In this document: positions 1-6,294 of the stretch, piece after piece
How positions within the stretch are numbered: the stretch's first letter is position 1
Layout of the letters: each line of letters begins with the position of its first letter
DNA from: an uncultured Stenotrophomonas sp.
GTDB lineage: Bacteria > Pseudomonadota > Gammaproteobacteria > Xanthomonadales > Xanthomonadaceae
Assembly (NCBI GenBank): GCA_946223375.1
Contig: CAMICU010000148.1
Span: 1-8,768 of the forward strand
Direction of reading: 5' to 3'
Length of the DNA: 8,768 nucleotides
Translations under genes and position numbers: made by a program
Notes under the pieces: generated by a model
The model's database searches: none
What the model was told of the DNA's origin: nothing
Seen by the model: the letters and a program-made list of their open reading frames with translations, nothing else

Positions 1-1309
1 GCGCTGGCACCTGGCCCGCGGCCAGGCACTGGAGAGCACCGGTGATGCGTTCGGCGCGGCCGGCGAGCGTGCCCGTGCCGGCACCCTGCTCGGCAACAGC
101 GCGCGCGTCGACAACCAGCGCGCCATCAGCCGCCTGCTGGCCGGGCTGGACGACACCACGCTGAGTACGCGCGCCGCCGCGCTGCCGGTCGGTGACCCGC
201 TGTACAACCACGCCGGCCGTGCCCTGATCGCACGCGGCCTGCCGCTGCCGCGCCCGTTCGACCGCGATGCCGCCTGGCAGCTGGATACCGGCAAGCGCCC
301 GCCCGCCGATGCCGATGGCTACCGTCCGCCGGTGAAGATGGCCGTGCTGCTGCCACTCAGCGGCTCACTGGCCACCGCCGCCGCACCGGTGCGTGACGGC
401 CTGCTGGCCGGCTACTACGGCGAAACCCGGCGCCGGCCGCAGATCGACTTCATCGACACCCGCGGCACCGCCGCCGGCGCCAACGCCGCCTATGACCGCG
501 CGGTCAGCGCCGGTGCCGATTTCATCGTCGGGCCGCTGGGCCGTGACGAAGTGGACGCGCTGTTCCACCGCGAACAGCTGCAGGTGCCGCTGCTGGCGCT
601 GAACCGCGGCAAGGACAGCCCGCCGCCGGGCAGCGCCGGCTTCTCGCTGGCACCGGAGGACGACGGCATCATGGCCGCCGAGTACCTGCTCGGCCGCGAG
701 CGCGGCAACGTGCTGGTGATCGCCAGCAACGACGACGCCGGGCGCCGCGCCAGCGCCGCGTTCAAGGAACGCTTCGCCGAGCGTGGCGGCAAGGTCGCCG
801 CCAGCATCAATGTCGGCGAGACCCTGACCGACATCGGCGCGCAGCTGCAGCAGGCACGCGGCGTGGATGCGGTGTTCCTGGCGGTCAAGGGCAACCAGGC
901 GCGCATGCTGGCGCCGCAGCTGGCGCTGGCCGGCCTGTCGGCGGTCAGCCGCGTCGGCACCTCGCAGCTGATGTCCGGCGTCGGCAAGGCCGAGGAAGAC
1001 CTGCCGCTGGATGGCATCGTGTTCCCCAGCGAAGCCTGGACCACCCGTGGCATGGCCGGCCTGCCATCGGCCGGCACCCTGGCCACCACCCTGCCCACCG
1101 CCCGCGGCGGTGCCGCGCGCCTGTTCGCTTTCGGCTACGACGCCTGGAAGATCACCGCCTACATGGAGAAGCTGGCCAACGCGACCAGCGGCGGCCTCGG
1201 TGGCGCCACCGGAACGCTGCACCTGGACGGCTTCGGCAACGTGCTGCGCACGCCGGCCTGGTCGACCTTCAGCGGTGGCCGCCCGACCCCGATCGGTGAT
1301 GGCCGCTGA
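1..1309 (+). CDS. lpoA: Penicillin-binding protein activator LpoA/LppC, C-terminal part (5' end outside window)
   Basis: The frame is open from the window edge (first full codon at base 2) to TGA at 1307-1309, giving 435 residues without a visible start. The first ~110 residues are helical and TPR-like. From about residue 111 a periplasmic-binding-protein-like domain begins ([11 protein letters not shown], then [17 protein letters not shown], and FGYDAWKI near the end), the signature order of the LppC/LpoA family. Known role of the family: an outer-membrane lipoprotein that reaches through the periplasm to stimulate the peptidoglycan synthase PBP1a. The lipobox and signal peptide would lie upstream of the window. 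The GTG at 332 sits inside the conserved domain and is not the real start. The 3' end overlaps yraN by 11 bases, a common pairing in proteobacteria, so the two are probably co-transcribed. Confidence 0.9.
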   Translation, partial: RWHLARGQALESTGDAFGAAGERARAGTLLGNSARVDNQRAISRLLAGLDDTTLSTRAAALPVGDPLYNHAGRALIARGLPLPRPFDRDAAWQLDTGKRPPADADGYRPPVKMAVLLPLSGSLATAAAPVRDGLLAGYYGETRRRPQIDFIDTRGTAAGANAAYDRAVSAGADFIVGPLGRDEVDALFHREQLQVPLLALNRGKDSPPPGSAGFSLAPEDDGIMAAEYLLGRERGNVLVIASNDDAGRRASAAFKERFAERGGKVAASINVGETLTDIGAQLQQARGVDAVFLAVKGNQARMLAPQLALAGLSAVSRVGTSQLMSGVGKAEEDLPLDGIVFPSEAWTTRGMAGLPSAGTLATTLPTARGGAARLFAFGYDAWKITAYMEKLANATSGGLGGATGTLHLDGFGNVLRTPAWSTFSGGRPTPIGDGR

Positions 1310-1676
1310 TCCGTCCGCACGCGGCGCGGCGGTGGAAGCTGCCGCACGCGTGCACCTGGAGCAGGCCGGGCTGCGCTGGCTGGCCGGCAACGTGCGCTAT
1401 CGCGGCGGTGAACTGGACCTGGTGATGCTCGACCCCGGCGCAGCCAACAGCGTGGTGTTCGTCGAAGTCCGCTACCGCCGCTCGGCCGCCTTCGGTGGTG
1501 GCCTGGCCTCGGTCGATGCCGGCAAACGGCGCAGGCTGGTGCATGCCGCGCAGTTGTTCCTGGCCGGCAACGCACGCCTGGCGCAGGCCCCGTGCCGGTT
1601 CGACGTGGTCGAGGCCAGCGGCGAACCGCCACGCCTGCACTGGCTGCGCGACGCCTTCCGCGCCGACGACTGCTGA
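1299..1676 (+). CDS. yraN: YraN family protein (UPF0102, putative endonuclease fold)
   Basis: 125 residues, the usual size for UPF0102. The ATG at 1299 lies inside the end of lpoA (11-base overlap); longer in-frame starts would run deep into lpoA and lack family similarity. The N-terminal helix ([18 protein letters not shown]) is followed by the nuclease-like core: Gly37-Glu38-Leu-Asp40 and Phe54-Val-Glu56-Val-Arg58, matching the family pattern GE(I/L)DL...VFVEV(K/R)xR of PD-(D/E)xK-type folds. The cellular role of YraN is not settled; nuclease activity is inferred from the fold. The gene ends in a perfect 12-base tandem duplication that carries its stop codon. It is the second gene of the lpoA run. 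Confidence 0.9.
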   Translation: MAADPSARGAAVEAAARVHLEQAGLRWLAGNVRYRGGELDLVMLDPGAANSVVFVEVRYRRSAAFGGGLASVDAGKRRRLVHAAQLFLAGNARLAQAPCRFDVVEASGEPPRLHWLRDAFRADDC

Positions 1677-1688
1677 GACGACTGCTGA
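1665..1688 (+). repeat. 12-bp perfect tandem duplication at the end of yraN
   Basis: The unit GACGACTGCTGA occurs at 1665-1676 and again at 1677-1688 with no spacer. The first copy encodes the last residues of YraN (Asp-Asp-Cys) and its TGA. The second is in the same frame, so a read-through ribosome would meet an identical Asp-Asp-Cys-stop. The second copy ends one base before the ATG of the next gene and replaces the region where a Shine-Dalgarno sequence would be expected. Confidence 0.85.
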
Positions 1689-1689
1689 T

Positions 1690-2232
1690 ATGCCCAGCGT
1701 CTTCACCCACGCCGCGGTTCCGCTGGCACTGTGGTGCGCCAGTGAGCGCGGCCGCATCTCCCCGCGCCTGCTCGGTGCCGGCGTGCTGGCGGCGATGCTG
1801 CCCGACGCCGACGTGTTGGCGTTCGCCCTGCACGTGCCCTATGCCGATGCGTTCGGCCACCGCGGCGCGAGCCATTCGCTGCTGTTCGCACTGCTGCTCG
1901 GCGCCCTGGCGGCCATGCTCGCGCGCCCGCTGCGCAGCAACCGGCTGCAGGCGGCCGCCTTCGTGGCGATAGGCGCGCTGTCCCATCCGCTGCTGGATGC
2001 CTTCACCTCCGGCGGCCTCGGCGTGGCGTTGTGGTGGCCATGGAGCGACGCGCGCCTGTTTGCGCCGTGGCGGCCGATCCGGGTCTCGCCGTTCGCCAAC
2101 CAGTTCTTCAGCGCACGCGGCCTGCAGACCGTTCTGTCGGAACTGCGCTGGGTGTGGCTGCCCCTGTTCTCCTGCGTGGTCGCCTGGAAGCTGATCCAGC
2201 ACCGCGCCCCTGCGGGTCCGCAACGCCCATGA
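1690..2232 (+). CDS. Membrane-bound metal-dependent hydrolase, DUF457/YdjM-like
   Basis: 180 residues. The N-terminal MPSVFTHAAVPLA is the usual start of this family and contains the first conserved His (His7), which favours ATG at 1690. Further putative metal ligands follow in family order: Pro38-Asp39-Ala-Asp41, His57-Arg-Gly-Ala-Ser-His62-Ser, and His99-Pro-Leu-Leu-Asp103. Hydrophobic segments at about 27-47, 64-78, 88-104 and 155-171 suggest a multi-pass inner-membrane protein. The family resembles LexA-repressed YdjM and phospholipase-C-like zinc enzymes; its natural substrate is unknown. No good Shine-Dalgarno is visible, and translation may depend on coupling to yraN, which ends 13 bases upstream. 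The stop overlaps the next start (ATGA). Confidence 0.85.
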   Translation: MPSVFTHAAVPLALWCASERGRISPRLLGAGVLAAMLPDADVLAFALHVPYADAFGHRGASHSLLFALLLGALAAMLARPLRSNRLQAAAFVAIGALSHPLLDAFTSGGLGVALWWPWSDARLFAPWRPIRVSPFANQFFSARGLQTVLSELRWVWLPLFSCVVAWKLIQHRAPAGPQRP

Positions 2233-3611
2233 ATCCCCTGCCCGAAGCCTTCATCCAGACCCTCTCGCAGCTGCTCGGTGATGGCTGGCGCACCGACGAC
2301 GGCGCGCTTGAAGCGCACGCACAGGACAACTCCTGGCGGCATGCCCGGCCACAGGCCGTGGCGATGCCGGCTGACCGTGCGCAGGTACAGGCCATCGTGC
2401 GCGCCTGCCGCACCCATGGCGTACCGCTGGTCGGGCGCGGCGCCGGTACCGGCACCACCGGCGCGGCCGTACCCACTGCCGGCGGCGTGGTGCTGTCGTT
2501 CGCGCGCATGAACCGCATCCTCGACATCCGCGCCGGCGACCGCTGCGCGGTGGTCGAGCCCGGCGTGCTCAACGGTGAGCTGCAGCAGGCGCTGATGGCG
2601 CACGGCCTGTTCTGGCCACCGGACCCGTCCAGCGCCGAGATCTGCAGCATCGGCGGCAACCTGGCCTGCAATGCCGGCGGCCCGCGCGCGGTGAAGTACG
2701 GCACTAGCCGCGACAACGTGCTCGGCCTGGTCGCGGTGACCGGCACCGGCGAACTGATCCAGTGCGGTGGCGCCTATACCAAGGACGCGACCGGATACGA
2801 CCTCACCCATCTGATCGTCGGCAGCGAAGGCACGCTCGCGCTGATCGTCGAAGCCACCCTGAAGCTGGCCCCGCGGCCGCGCGCGCAGGCCGGCCTGCGC
2901 GTGCTGTACCGCGACGCGGGCGCCGCCGCGGCGGCGGTATCGCGGGTGATGGCACAACCGGTCACGCCGACCATGCTGGAATTCATGGATGCGCGCAGCC
3001 TGGAGCTGCTGCGCCGTAATGGCGCGCAGGTGCCGGAAGCCGGCGCGATGCTGCTGATCGAAGCCGACGGCGATGACGACACCCTGCCCTACCTGCTGCA
3101 GGCGCTGGCCAGCGCGGCCAAAGGCGACGGCATGCTGGCACTGGATGTCGCCACCGACGGCAGCGCCCGCGACCGGCTGTGGGCCGCACGCCGCGCATTG
3201 TCACCGGCGCTGAAGAGCATCGCCCCGGGCAAGATCAACGAGGACGTGGTGGTGCCGGTCTCGCGCATCCCCGAGCTGGTCGAGGGCGTGCAACGCCTTT
3301 CGGCCGAGGCACAGCTGCCGATCGTGACGTTCGGCCATGCCGGCAACGGCAACCTGCACGTCAACATCCTCTACCACCCCGACGACGCCGGCGAGAACGC
3401 GCGTGCACACGCCGCGCTGCCCAGGGTATTCGCGTTGACCCTGCAACTGGGCGGCACGCTGTCCGGCGAACACGGCATCGGCCTGGCCAAGCGCGATTTC
3501 ATGGCGCAGGCATTCTCGGCCGACACGCTGGCGACGATGTGGGCGATCAAGCAGGCGCTCGACCCGGACGGCATCCTCAACCCGGGCAAGGTGCTGCCGC
3601 CCCGGCAGTAA
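2229..3611 (+). CDS. FAD-linked 2-hydroxyacid oxidase/dehydrogenase, GlcD/D-LDH-like
   Basis: 460 residues. The start ATG at 2229 overlaps the preceding TGA by four bases, so translational coupling is likely. The N-terminal PCMH-type FAD domain shows the pyrophosphate loop Val68-Gly-Arg-Gly-Ala-Gly-Thr-Gly-Thr-Thr-Gly78, a PPDPSS motif (~130-135), IGGNLACNAGG (~140-150) and VGSEGTLALI (~197-206). The C-terminal FAD-oxidase domain has the metal-site pattern His370-Ala-Gly-Asn-Gly-Asn-Leu-His377 and Ser-Gly-Glu414-His-Gly-Ile-Gly, and ends with the family's LNPGK motif. The family oxidises D-lactate, glycolate or D-2-hydroxyglutarate and passes electrons to the respiratory chain or an electron-transfer protein. 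Substrate cannot be fixed from sequence: glcE and glcF partners are not adjacent, which argues against a glycolate oxidase complex. Last gene of the plus-strand run. Confidence 0.88.
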   Translation: MNPLPEAFIQTLSQLLGDGWRTDDGALEAHAQDNSWRHARPQAVAMPADRAQVQAIVRACRTHGVPLVGRGAGTGTTGAAVPTAGGVVLSFARMNRILDIRAGDRCAVVEPGVLNGELQQALMAHGLFWPPDPSSAEICSIGGNLACNAGGPRAVKYGTSRDNVLGLVAVTGTGELIQCGGAYTKDATGYDLTHLIVGSEGTLALIVEATLKLAPRPRAQAGLRVLYRDAGAAAAAVSRVMAQPVTPTMLEFMDARSLELLRRNGAQVPEAGAMLLIEADGDDDTLPYLLQALASAAKGDGMLALDVATDGSARDRLWAARRALSPALKSIAPGKINEDVVVPVSRIPELVEGVQRLSAEAQLPIVTFGHAGNGNLHVNILYHPDDAGENARAHAALPRVFALTLQLGGTLSGEHGIGLAKRDFMAQAFSADTLATMWAIKQALDPDGILNPGKVLPPRQ

Positions 3612-3732
3612 CGGCGTCAGCTGCGCCGTGGATGGCCGCCGCGACGGTAGTGGCCGTCCTGGCAGGCCGGTCCGCGCGGCCCGCTCACCCCCGGCGTCGC
3701 AACCCGGGTCGTTCCTACGCCGCGTCGGCCAC
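3612..3732. other. Spacer between convergent genes
   Basis: This 121-base stretch separates the two converging transcription units. It is GC-rich and has no good coding frame. It contains weak inverted repeats: GACGG/CCGTC (3643-3647/3654-3658, 6-base loop) and GGCGT/ACGCC (3693-3697/3717-3721) enclosing the 8-base palindrome ACCCGGGT. None is followed by a T tract on either strand. Termination here is likely by position, but no convincing intrinsic terminator can be pointed to. Confidence 0.5.
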
Positions 3733-4278
3733 TCAGGCGATCGCTTCGGCGTAACGGCAGGACAGCAACGCCTTGACCAGGAAGTCGACCTGCATCATCT
3801 CGCGCGCGTCCACCCACATCACCGGCAGGCGGTAGCCGCCCTGCGCGAGCGCATCGCGGAACTCGCCGAAGCGGAACGCCGGCTGGCGGTCCTGGCAGGT
3901 CACGCCAACCGCGAAACACGCCTCCGGCGCCAGCGCGCGGAACTGCTCCAGCAGCGTCAACGTACTGGGCAGCGCACGCGGGTTGAGTGCGCTCACAAGT
4001 ACGATCACACCGATGGCGCCTTCGGCCACGATCGGCCACATGAAATCCAGGTAGGCCTGGCCCGGCACCCCGTACACATGCAGCAGTTCGCCATCGCCCA
4101 GCTCGATGGAGCTGTAGTCCAGCGCGACCGTGGTGTGCGACTTGCCTTCCAGCTGCTCCAGCGCTGCCTCGTCGCTGATCGGCATCTCGGTGCTGATCGG
4201 CTCCATGTCCGAAATCGAGCGGATCGCGGTCGTCTTGCCCGCCCCCATCTCACCGACAAAAACCAGTTTGGTAGCCAT
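3733..4278 (-). CDS. Small Ras-like GTPase, COG2229/MglA-like, of a Roadblock module
   Basis: 181 residues from ATG at 4278. Longer in-frame starts would overlap the upstream gene and precede the first beta strand. Motifs in order: P-loop Gly9-Glu-Met-Gly-Ala-Gly-Lys15-Thr16-Thr; Thr49-Thr50 as the likely switch I threonine; switch II Val71-Pro-Gly73-Gln74-Ala-Tyr-Leu-Asp-Phe-Met-Trp81; Thr127-Cys-Gln-Asp130 where Ras proteins have NKxD; and MWVDARE (~154-160) near the C-terminus. This is the pattern of the bacterial MglA-like/COG2229 GTPases that sit beside Roadblock proteins. The switch II residues after Gln74 (Ala-Tyr-Leu) differ from the common Glu-Arg-Phe. It is the last gene of the module, five bases after the 321-residue protein, with only a weak AGG as ribosome site. 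GTP binding is well supported; the process it controls is unknown. Confidence 0.85.
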   Translation of the reverse strand: MATKLVFVGEMGAGKTTAIRSISDMEPISTEMPISDEAALEQLEGKSHTTVALDYSSIELGDGELLHVYGVPGQAYLDFMWPIVAEGAIGVIVLVSALNPRALPSTLTLLEQFRALAPEACFAVGVTCQDRQPAFRFGEFRDALAQGGYRLPVMWVDAREMMQVDFLVKALLSCRYAEAIA

Positions 4279-4283
4279 ATCCG

Positions 4284-5249
4284 TCAGACCTGAAGCCCAG
4301 TGGAGAAATTGAGCCCGAATCGCTTGGCGATGCGCGAGAAGAAACCGGACACCCGGCCCGGCGCGGCGCGGGCGGCGCCGGCGGGTTCGGCGGCGCTGTC
4401 CAGCAGGCCGCTGCAGGCGGCTGCGGCCATGATACGGGCAATGTCCGCCTGTGCCGCACCGGTGGCCAGCGCCAGCTCGGAAGGCCGCCACGGCCGCAGC
4501 ATCAACGCAGCCATCGGCAGCAACCAGGGCAGCGGCAGCCGCCCGGTTTCCACTTCCGGCCAGCCCCGCAGCCGGTAGGTTCCCGGCATCTCCTGCACCA
4601 GCAGCGGCTCACGTGCCAGTGCCGCCGCGCGCCAGCAGAAATCCTCGAAGGCATGGCTGCTCACCGCTTCGCGCAGGCCCGGATCCTGGGCCTGCCCGCC
4701 GTGCTCGGGCTCGACCGGGGTCAGCGTCCAGCCGGGCTCGGCCGCGGCCTTCAGGCAGTTCTCGTAGGGGATGTCACGCAGCAGCGTGATCTGGCCCGGT
4801 CCGCTGTCGAGCCGCAGTTTCACCAGCCCCATCTGCAGCAGGCACGGCTGGCCGCCGGCATCGGCCAGGCTGTTGAACAGACTGCGGGTGGCGGGCGGTG
4901 CCTGTGCCGGGTCCGCGGCGAGCAGCACCTGCCGCAGCCGTTCGAACATCTCGCGCACACTGGCGCCATGGGCGATGCCGGGCATCGACAGCGCCGACAG
5001 GGTCCGCCGGGTCACCGCCAGCACCGGCAGGCCTTTCTGCCGCGCCTCGTGCAGCAGCACCTGCCCCTGCGCATCGTCCAGCGAGCCGACCAGCAGATCG
5101 ACCTGCTGCTGCTGCCAGGGCTGCACCTCGGCCTGGATGTACTCGGCCATCAACAGCGAACTGGCAACCTTCAAACGCATCATGTGCAGGACATCCAGGC
5201 CCTGGCACCCGATCACGACGGTGGAGATCCTGCGCGTGCTGGCAGTCAT
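4284..5249 (-). CDS. Unrecognised 321-residue protein of the Roadblock/GTPase module (putative adaptor or effector)
   Basis: I do not recognise a named family. The first ~110 residues alternate hydrophobic strands and amphipathic helices (STVVIGCQG, VDLLVGSL, GLPVLAVTR), resembling a degenerate receiver-like alpha/beta fold. A middle part (~115-230) has short strands (CLLQMGLVKLRL, GQITLLRDI). Residues ~232-282 form a helical, possibly winged-helix, segment (LPWLLPMAALMLRPWRPSEL, then IARIMAAAACSGLLDSA). An Ala/Pro-rich linker and a short basic amphipathic helix (GFFSRIAKRFGLNF) end the protein. No signal peptide is seen. ATG at 5249 is chosen; TTG at 5261 is the only longer option before an in-frame stop. 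Neither has a clear ribosome site, and the strong hairpin upstream may influence translation. Position directly before the GTPase suggests a partner of that switch. Confidence 0.75.
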   Translation of the reverse strand: MTASTRRISTVVIGCQGLDVLHMMRLKVASSLLMAEYIQAEVQPWQQQQVDLLVGSLDDAQGQVLLHEARQKGLPVLAVTRRTLSALSMPGIAHGASVREMFERLRQVLLAADPAQAPPATRSLFNSLADAGGQPCLLQMGLVKLRLDSGPGQITLLRDIPYENCLKAAAEPGWTLTPVEPEHGGQAQDPGLREAVSSHAFEDFCWRAAALAREPLLVQEMPGTYRLRGWPEVETGRLPLPWLLPMAALMLRPWRPSELALATGAAQADIARIMAAAACSGLLDSAAEPAGAARAAPGRVSGFFSRIAKRFGLNFSTGLQV

Positions 5250-5283
5250 CGCATCATTCAAGTCTGGCTCGACGGTTCATCGC

Positions 5284-5317
5284 GCGTGCTGCCGCCCCGT
5301 CAGGAGCAGCAGCACGC
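5284..5317 (-). promoter_or_regulatory. Strong intercistronic RNA hairpin between Roadblock gene and adaptor gene
   Basis: Read on the minus strand, 15 bases at 5317-5303 pair with 15 bases at 5298-5284 around a four-base TGAC loop. Thirteen pairs are Watson-Crick and two are G-U. On the plus strand the same two positions would be C-A mismatches, so the structure is better in the operon-sense RNA. It starts seven bases after the Roadblock TAA and ends 34 bases before the next ATG. No T tract follows, so it does not look like a classic intrinsic terminator. It could be an mRNA-stabilising or processing element that sets different levels of the two proteins. Confidence 0.65.
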
Positions 5318-5324
5318 CGGTCGA

Positions 5325-5687
5325 TTACTTGAAATCCAACGTCTGTTCGAAGCTCTTCAGCTCGTGACGCGCCAGCGCCAGATTGGCGCGGGTGCGGTCC
5401 AGCACCACGTACAGAAACAGGTCCGGGTTGCTTTCCAGCGGGCGGATCAGGTGGTACTGCTTGGTCAGGGTGATCAGGATGTCCTCGATCGCATCGGTGA
5501 TCCCCAGCGAGGCGGCGACGCGGCGCTTGGCGCGCACCACTTCGGTGTTGCCTGCGGCTGCGACTTCCAGGTTGATCGGGCCACCACCGAGCATGCCCAG
5601 TGCCATGCCGCTGTCGCTGTCCACCAGCGCGGCCCCCACGAAGCCCGAGATCTCGTTCAACTTGTCCAGCTTGACGTTTCCAGCCAT
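5325..5687 (-). CDS. Roadblock/LC7 domain protein (second of pair)
   Basis: 120 residues from ATG at 5687, preceded by a strong ribosome site (GGAGAAG at 5691-5697; six bases from GGAG to the ATG). An in-frame ATG at 5699 lies upstream of that site and has no ribosome site of its own, so it is less likely. The single domain begins KLDKLNEISGFVGAALVDSDSG, continues with EVAAAGNTEVVRAKRR, and has EDILITLTKQYHLIRPL and DLFLYVVLDR, typical of short proteobacterial Roadblock proteins found beside COG2229 GTPases. Roadblock proteins dimerise and act as scaffolds or GAPs for small GTPases; this one presumably engages the module's GTPase. Its gene ends just before the strong hairpin at 5284-5317. Confidence 0.85.
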   Translation of the reverse strand: MAGNVKLDKLNEISGFVGAALVDSDSGMALGMLGGGPINLEVAAAGNTEVVRAKRRVAASLGITDAIEDILITLTKQYHLIRPLESNPDLFLYVVLDRTRANLALARHELKSFEQTLDFK

Positions 5688-5699
5688 GTTCTTCTCCAT

Positions 5700-5857
5700 G
5701 CAACGGTTGTTGTCTTGTCAGGATGCGCAGTCTTGCCCGGCGCAGGCGGCAATGCGGTTGCGGTGCGGTTGCAGGTACTACCCGGTCGAGCGTGTCGCGG
5801 AGCGGCCATCCGGCGCATGCCGGACAACCGTTACTGCAGCTGCGTTACGACAGGTGG
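5700..5857 (-). other. Spacer between the two Roadblock genes, with repeats
   Basis: No coding frame with a ribosome site is visible. The spacer contains a direct repeat (5753-5772), a perfect 6-bp hairpin TCCGGC-GCAT-GCCGGA (5809-5824), and a 9-base inverted pair aacggttgt/acaaccgtt (5702-5710 and 5824-5832). GTTAC occurs three times at 14- and 13-base intervals (5830, 5844, 5857), flanking the palindrome GCAGCTGC. At 158 bases in an otherwise compact operon it may hold an internal promoter or regulatory site, but no convincing -35/-10 pair was found. Confidence 0.45.
5753..5772. repeat. Two direct 9-bp repeats with 11-bp period
   Basis: TGCGGTTGC occurs at 5753-5761 and 5764-5772, separated by two bases, so the copies lie one DNA turn apart. 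They lie about 65-85 bases upstream of the second Roadblock gene's ATG. The arrangement is compatible with a dimeric or cooperative protein site, but chance in GC-rich sequence is possible. Confidence 0.5.
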
Positions 5858-6292
5858 TTACAGCAGAGGTTTGATGCGCGCGGCCGCATCACGGGCCGCG
5901 TACAGCACGATCGCAAGCGATGTATCCGGGTAGCCCAGTGCCGCCAGCGTGTAGGGGCGATCGGCCGCTACCCGCACCAGCACCATGCTGCCCTGCGAGG
6001 TGGACATGGTCACGTGGTCGGCGGTGCTCAGGCCGAGCTCCCGCGACAGCGTTTCACCCAGCGTGAGGAAGGAATTGCTCATCGCCGACAAGCGCCGCGG
6101 ATCAAGCCGGTTCTGCGCGCGGTAGGCCACCGCACGACCGTCCCCGGTGGACACCAGCAGCATGCAGATGCCCACGTTCGCCCCCATCACCGCGTCCAGC
6201 TGCGCTTCCAGCGCCGGATTGTCCACGGTGAGCGAAGGCACGTTGGCGTCGCCCGCCCTGGCCCTCACTTTTTCCAGCGTTGCCGATTCCAC
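5858..6292 (-). CDS. Roadblock/LC7 domain protein, MglB-like (first gene of module)
   Basis: 144 residues from GTG at 6292, which has a good ribosome site (AGGGGG at 6299-6304, six-base spacing). The adjacent GTG at 6295 is only three bases from it, and TTG at 6343 is a longer but weaker alternative. After an ~30-residue variable N-terminus the Roadblock domain runs to the end: VGICMLLVSTGDGRAVAYRA, a helix around LSAMSNSFLTLGETLSRELG, then VTMSTSQGSMVLVRVA and SLAIVLYAARDAAARI. This matches the MglB/LC7 pattern of strand, GxG-like turn, long helix with LGE, then two strands. In Myxococcus MglB is a GAP for MglA; here a similar role on the GTPase encoded at 3733-4278 is inferred. The gene follows thiL after 151 bases and probably starts the module. 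Confidence 0.83.
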   Translation of the reverse strand: MESATLEKVRARAGDANVPSLTVDNPALEAQLDAVMGANVGICMLLVSTGDGRAVAYRAQNRLDPRRLSAMSNSFLTLGETLSRELGLSTADHVTMSTSQGSMVLVRVAADRPYTLAALGYPDTSLAIVLYAARDAAARIKPLL

Positions 6293-6294
6293 CA

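Noticed and set aside
365..1390. Long open frame on the minus strand opposite lpoA
   Set aside because: It mirrors the GC-rich codon pattern of lpoA, has a low-complexity Ala/Gly/Arg/Gln translation, no recognisable domain and no ribosome site; lpoA itself is clearly coding.
3647..3675. GTAG followed by an imperfect palindrome, resembling a Stenotrophomonas REP (SMAG) element
   Set aside because: The stem after GTAG has only about four reliable pairs, and no second copy was seen in the other spacers of the window.
5700..5807. Minus-strand small frame starting at an ATG near 5807 between the Roadblock genes
   Set aside because: No ribosome site, Arg/Thr/Pro-rich composition, and it would run into the Roadblock gene out of frame.
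4653..5933. 426-codon open frame on the plus strand across the adaptor and Roadblock genes
   Set aside because: It crosses two genes and two spacers, its translation is rich in Gln/His/Arg as expected for an antisense shadow, and the minus-strand proteins have clear Roadblock and GTPase-module features.
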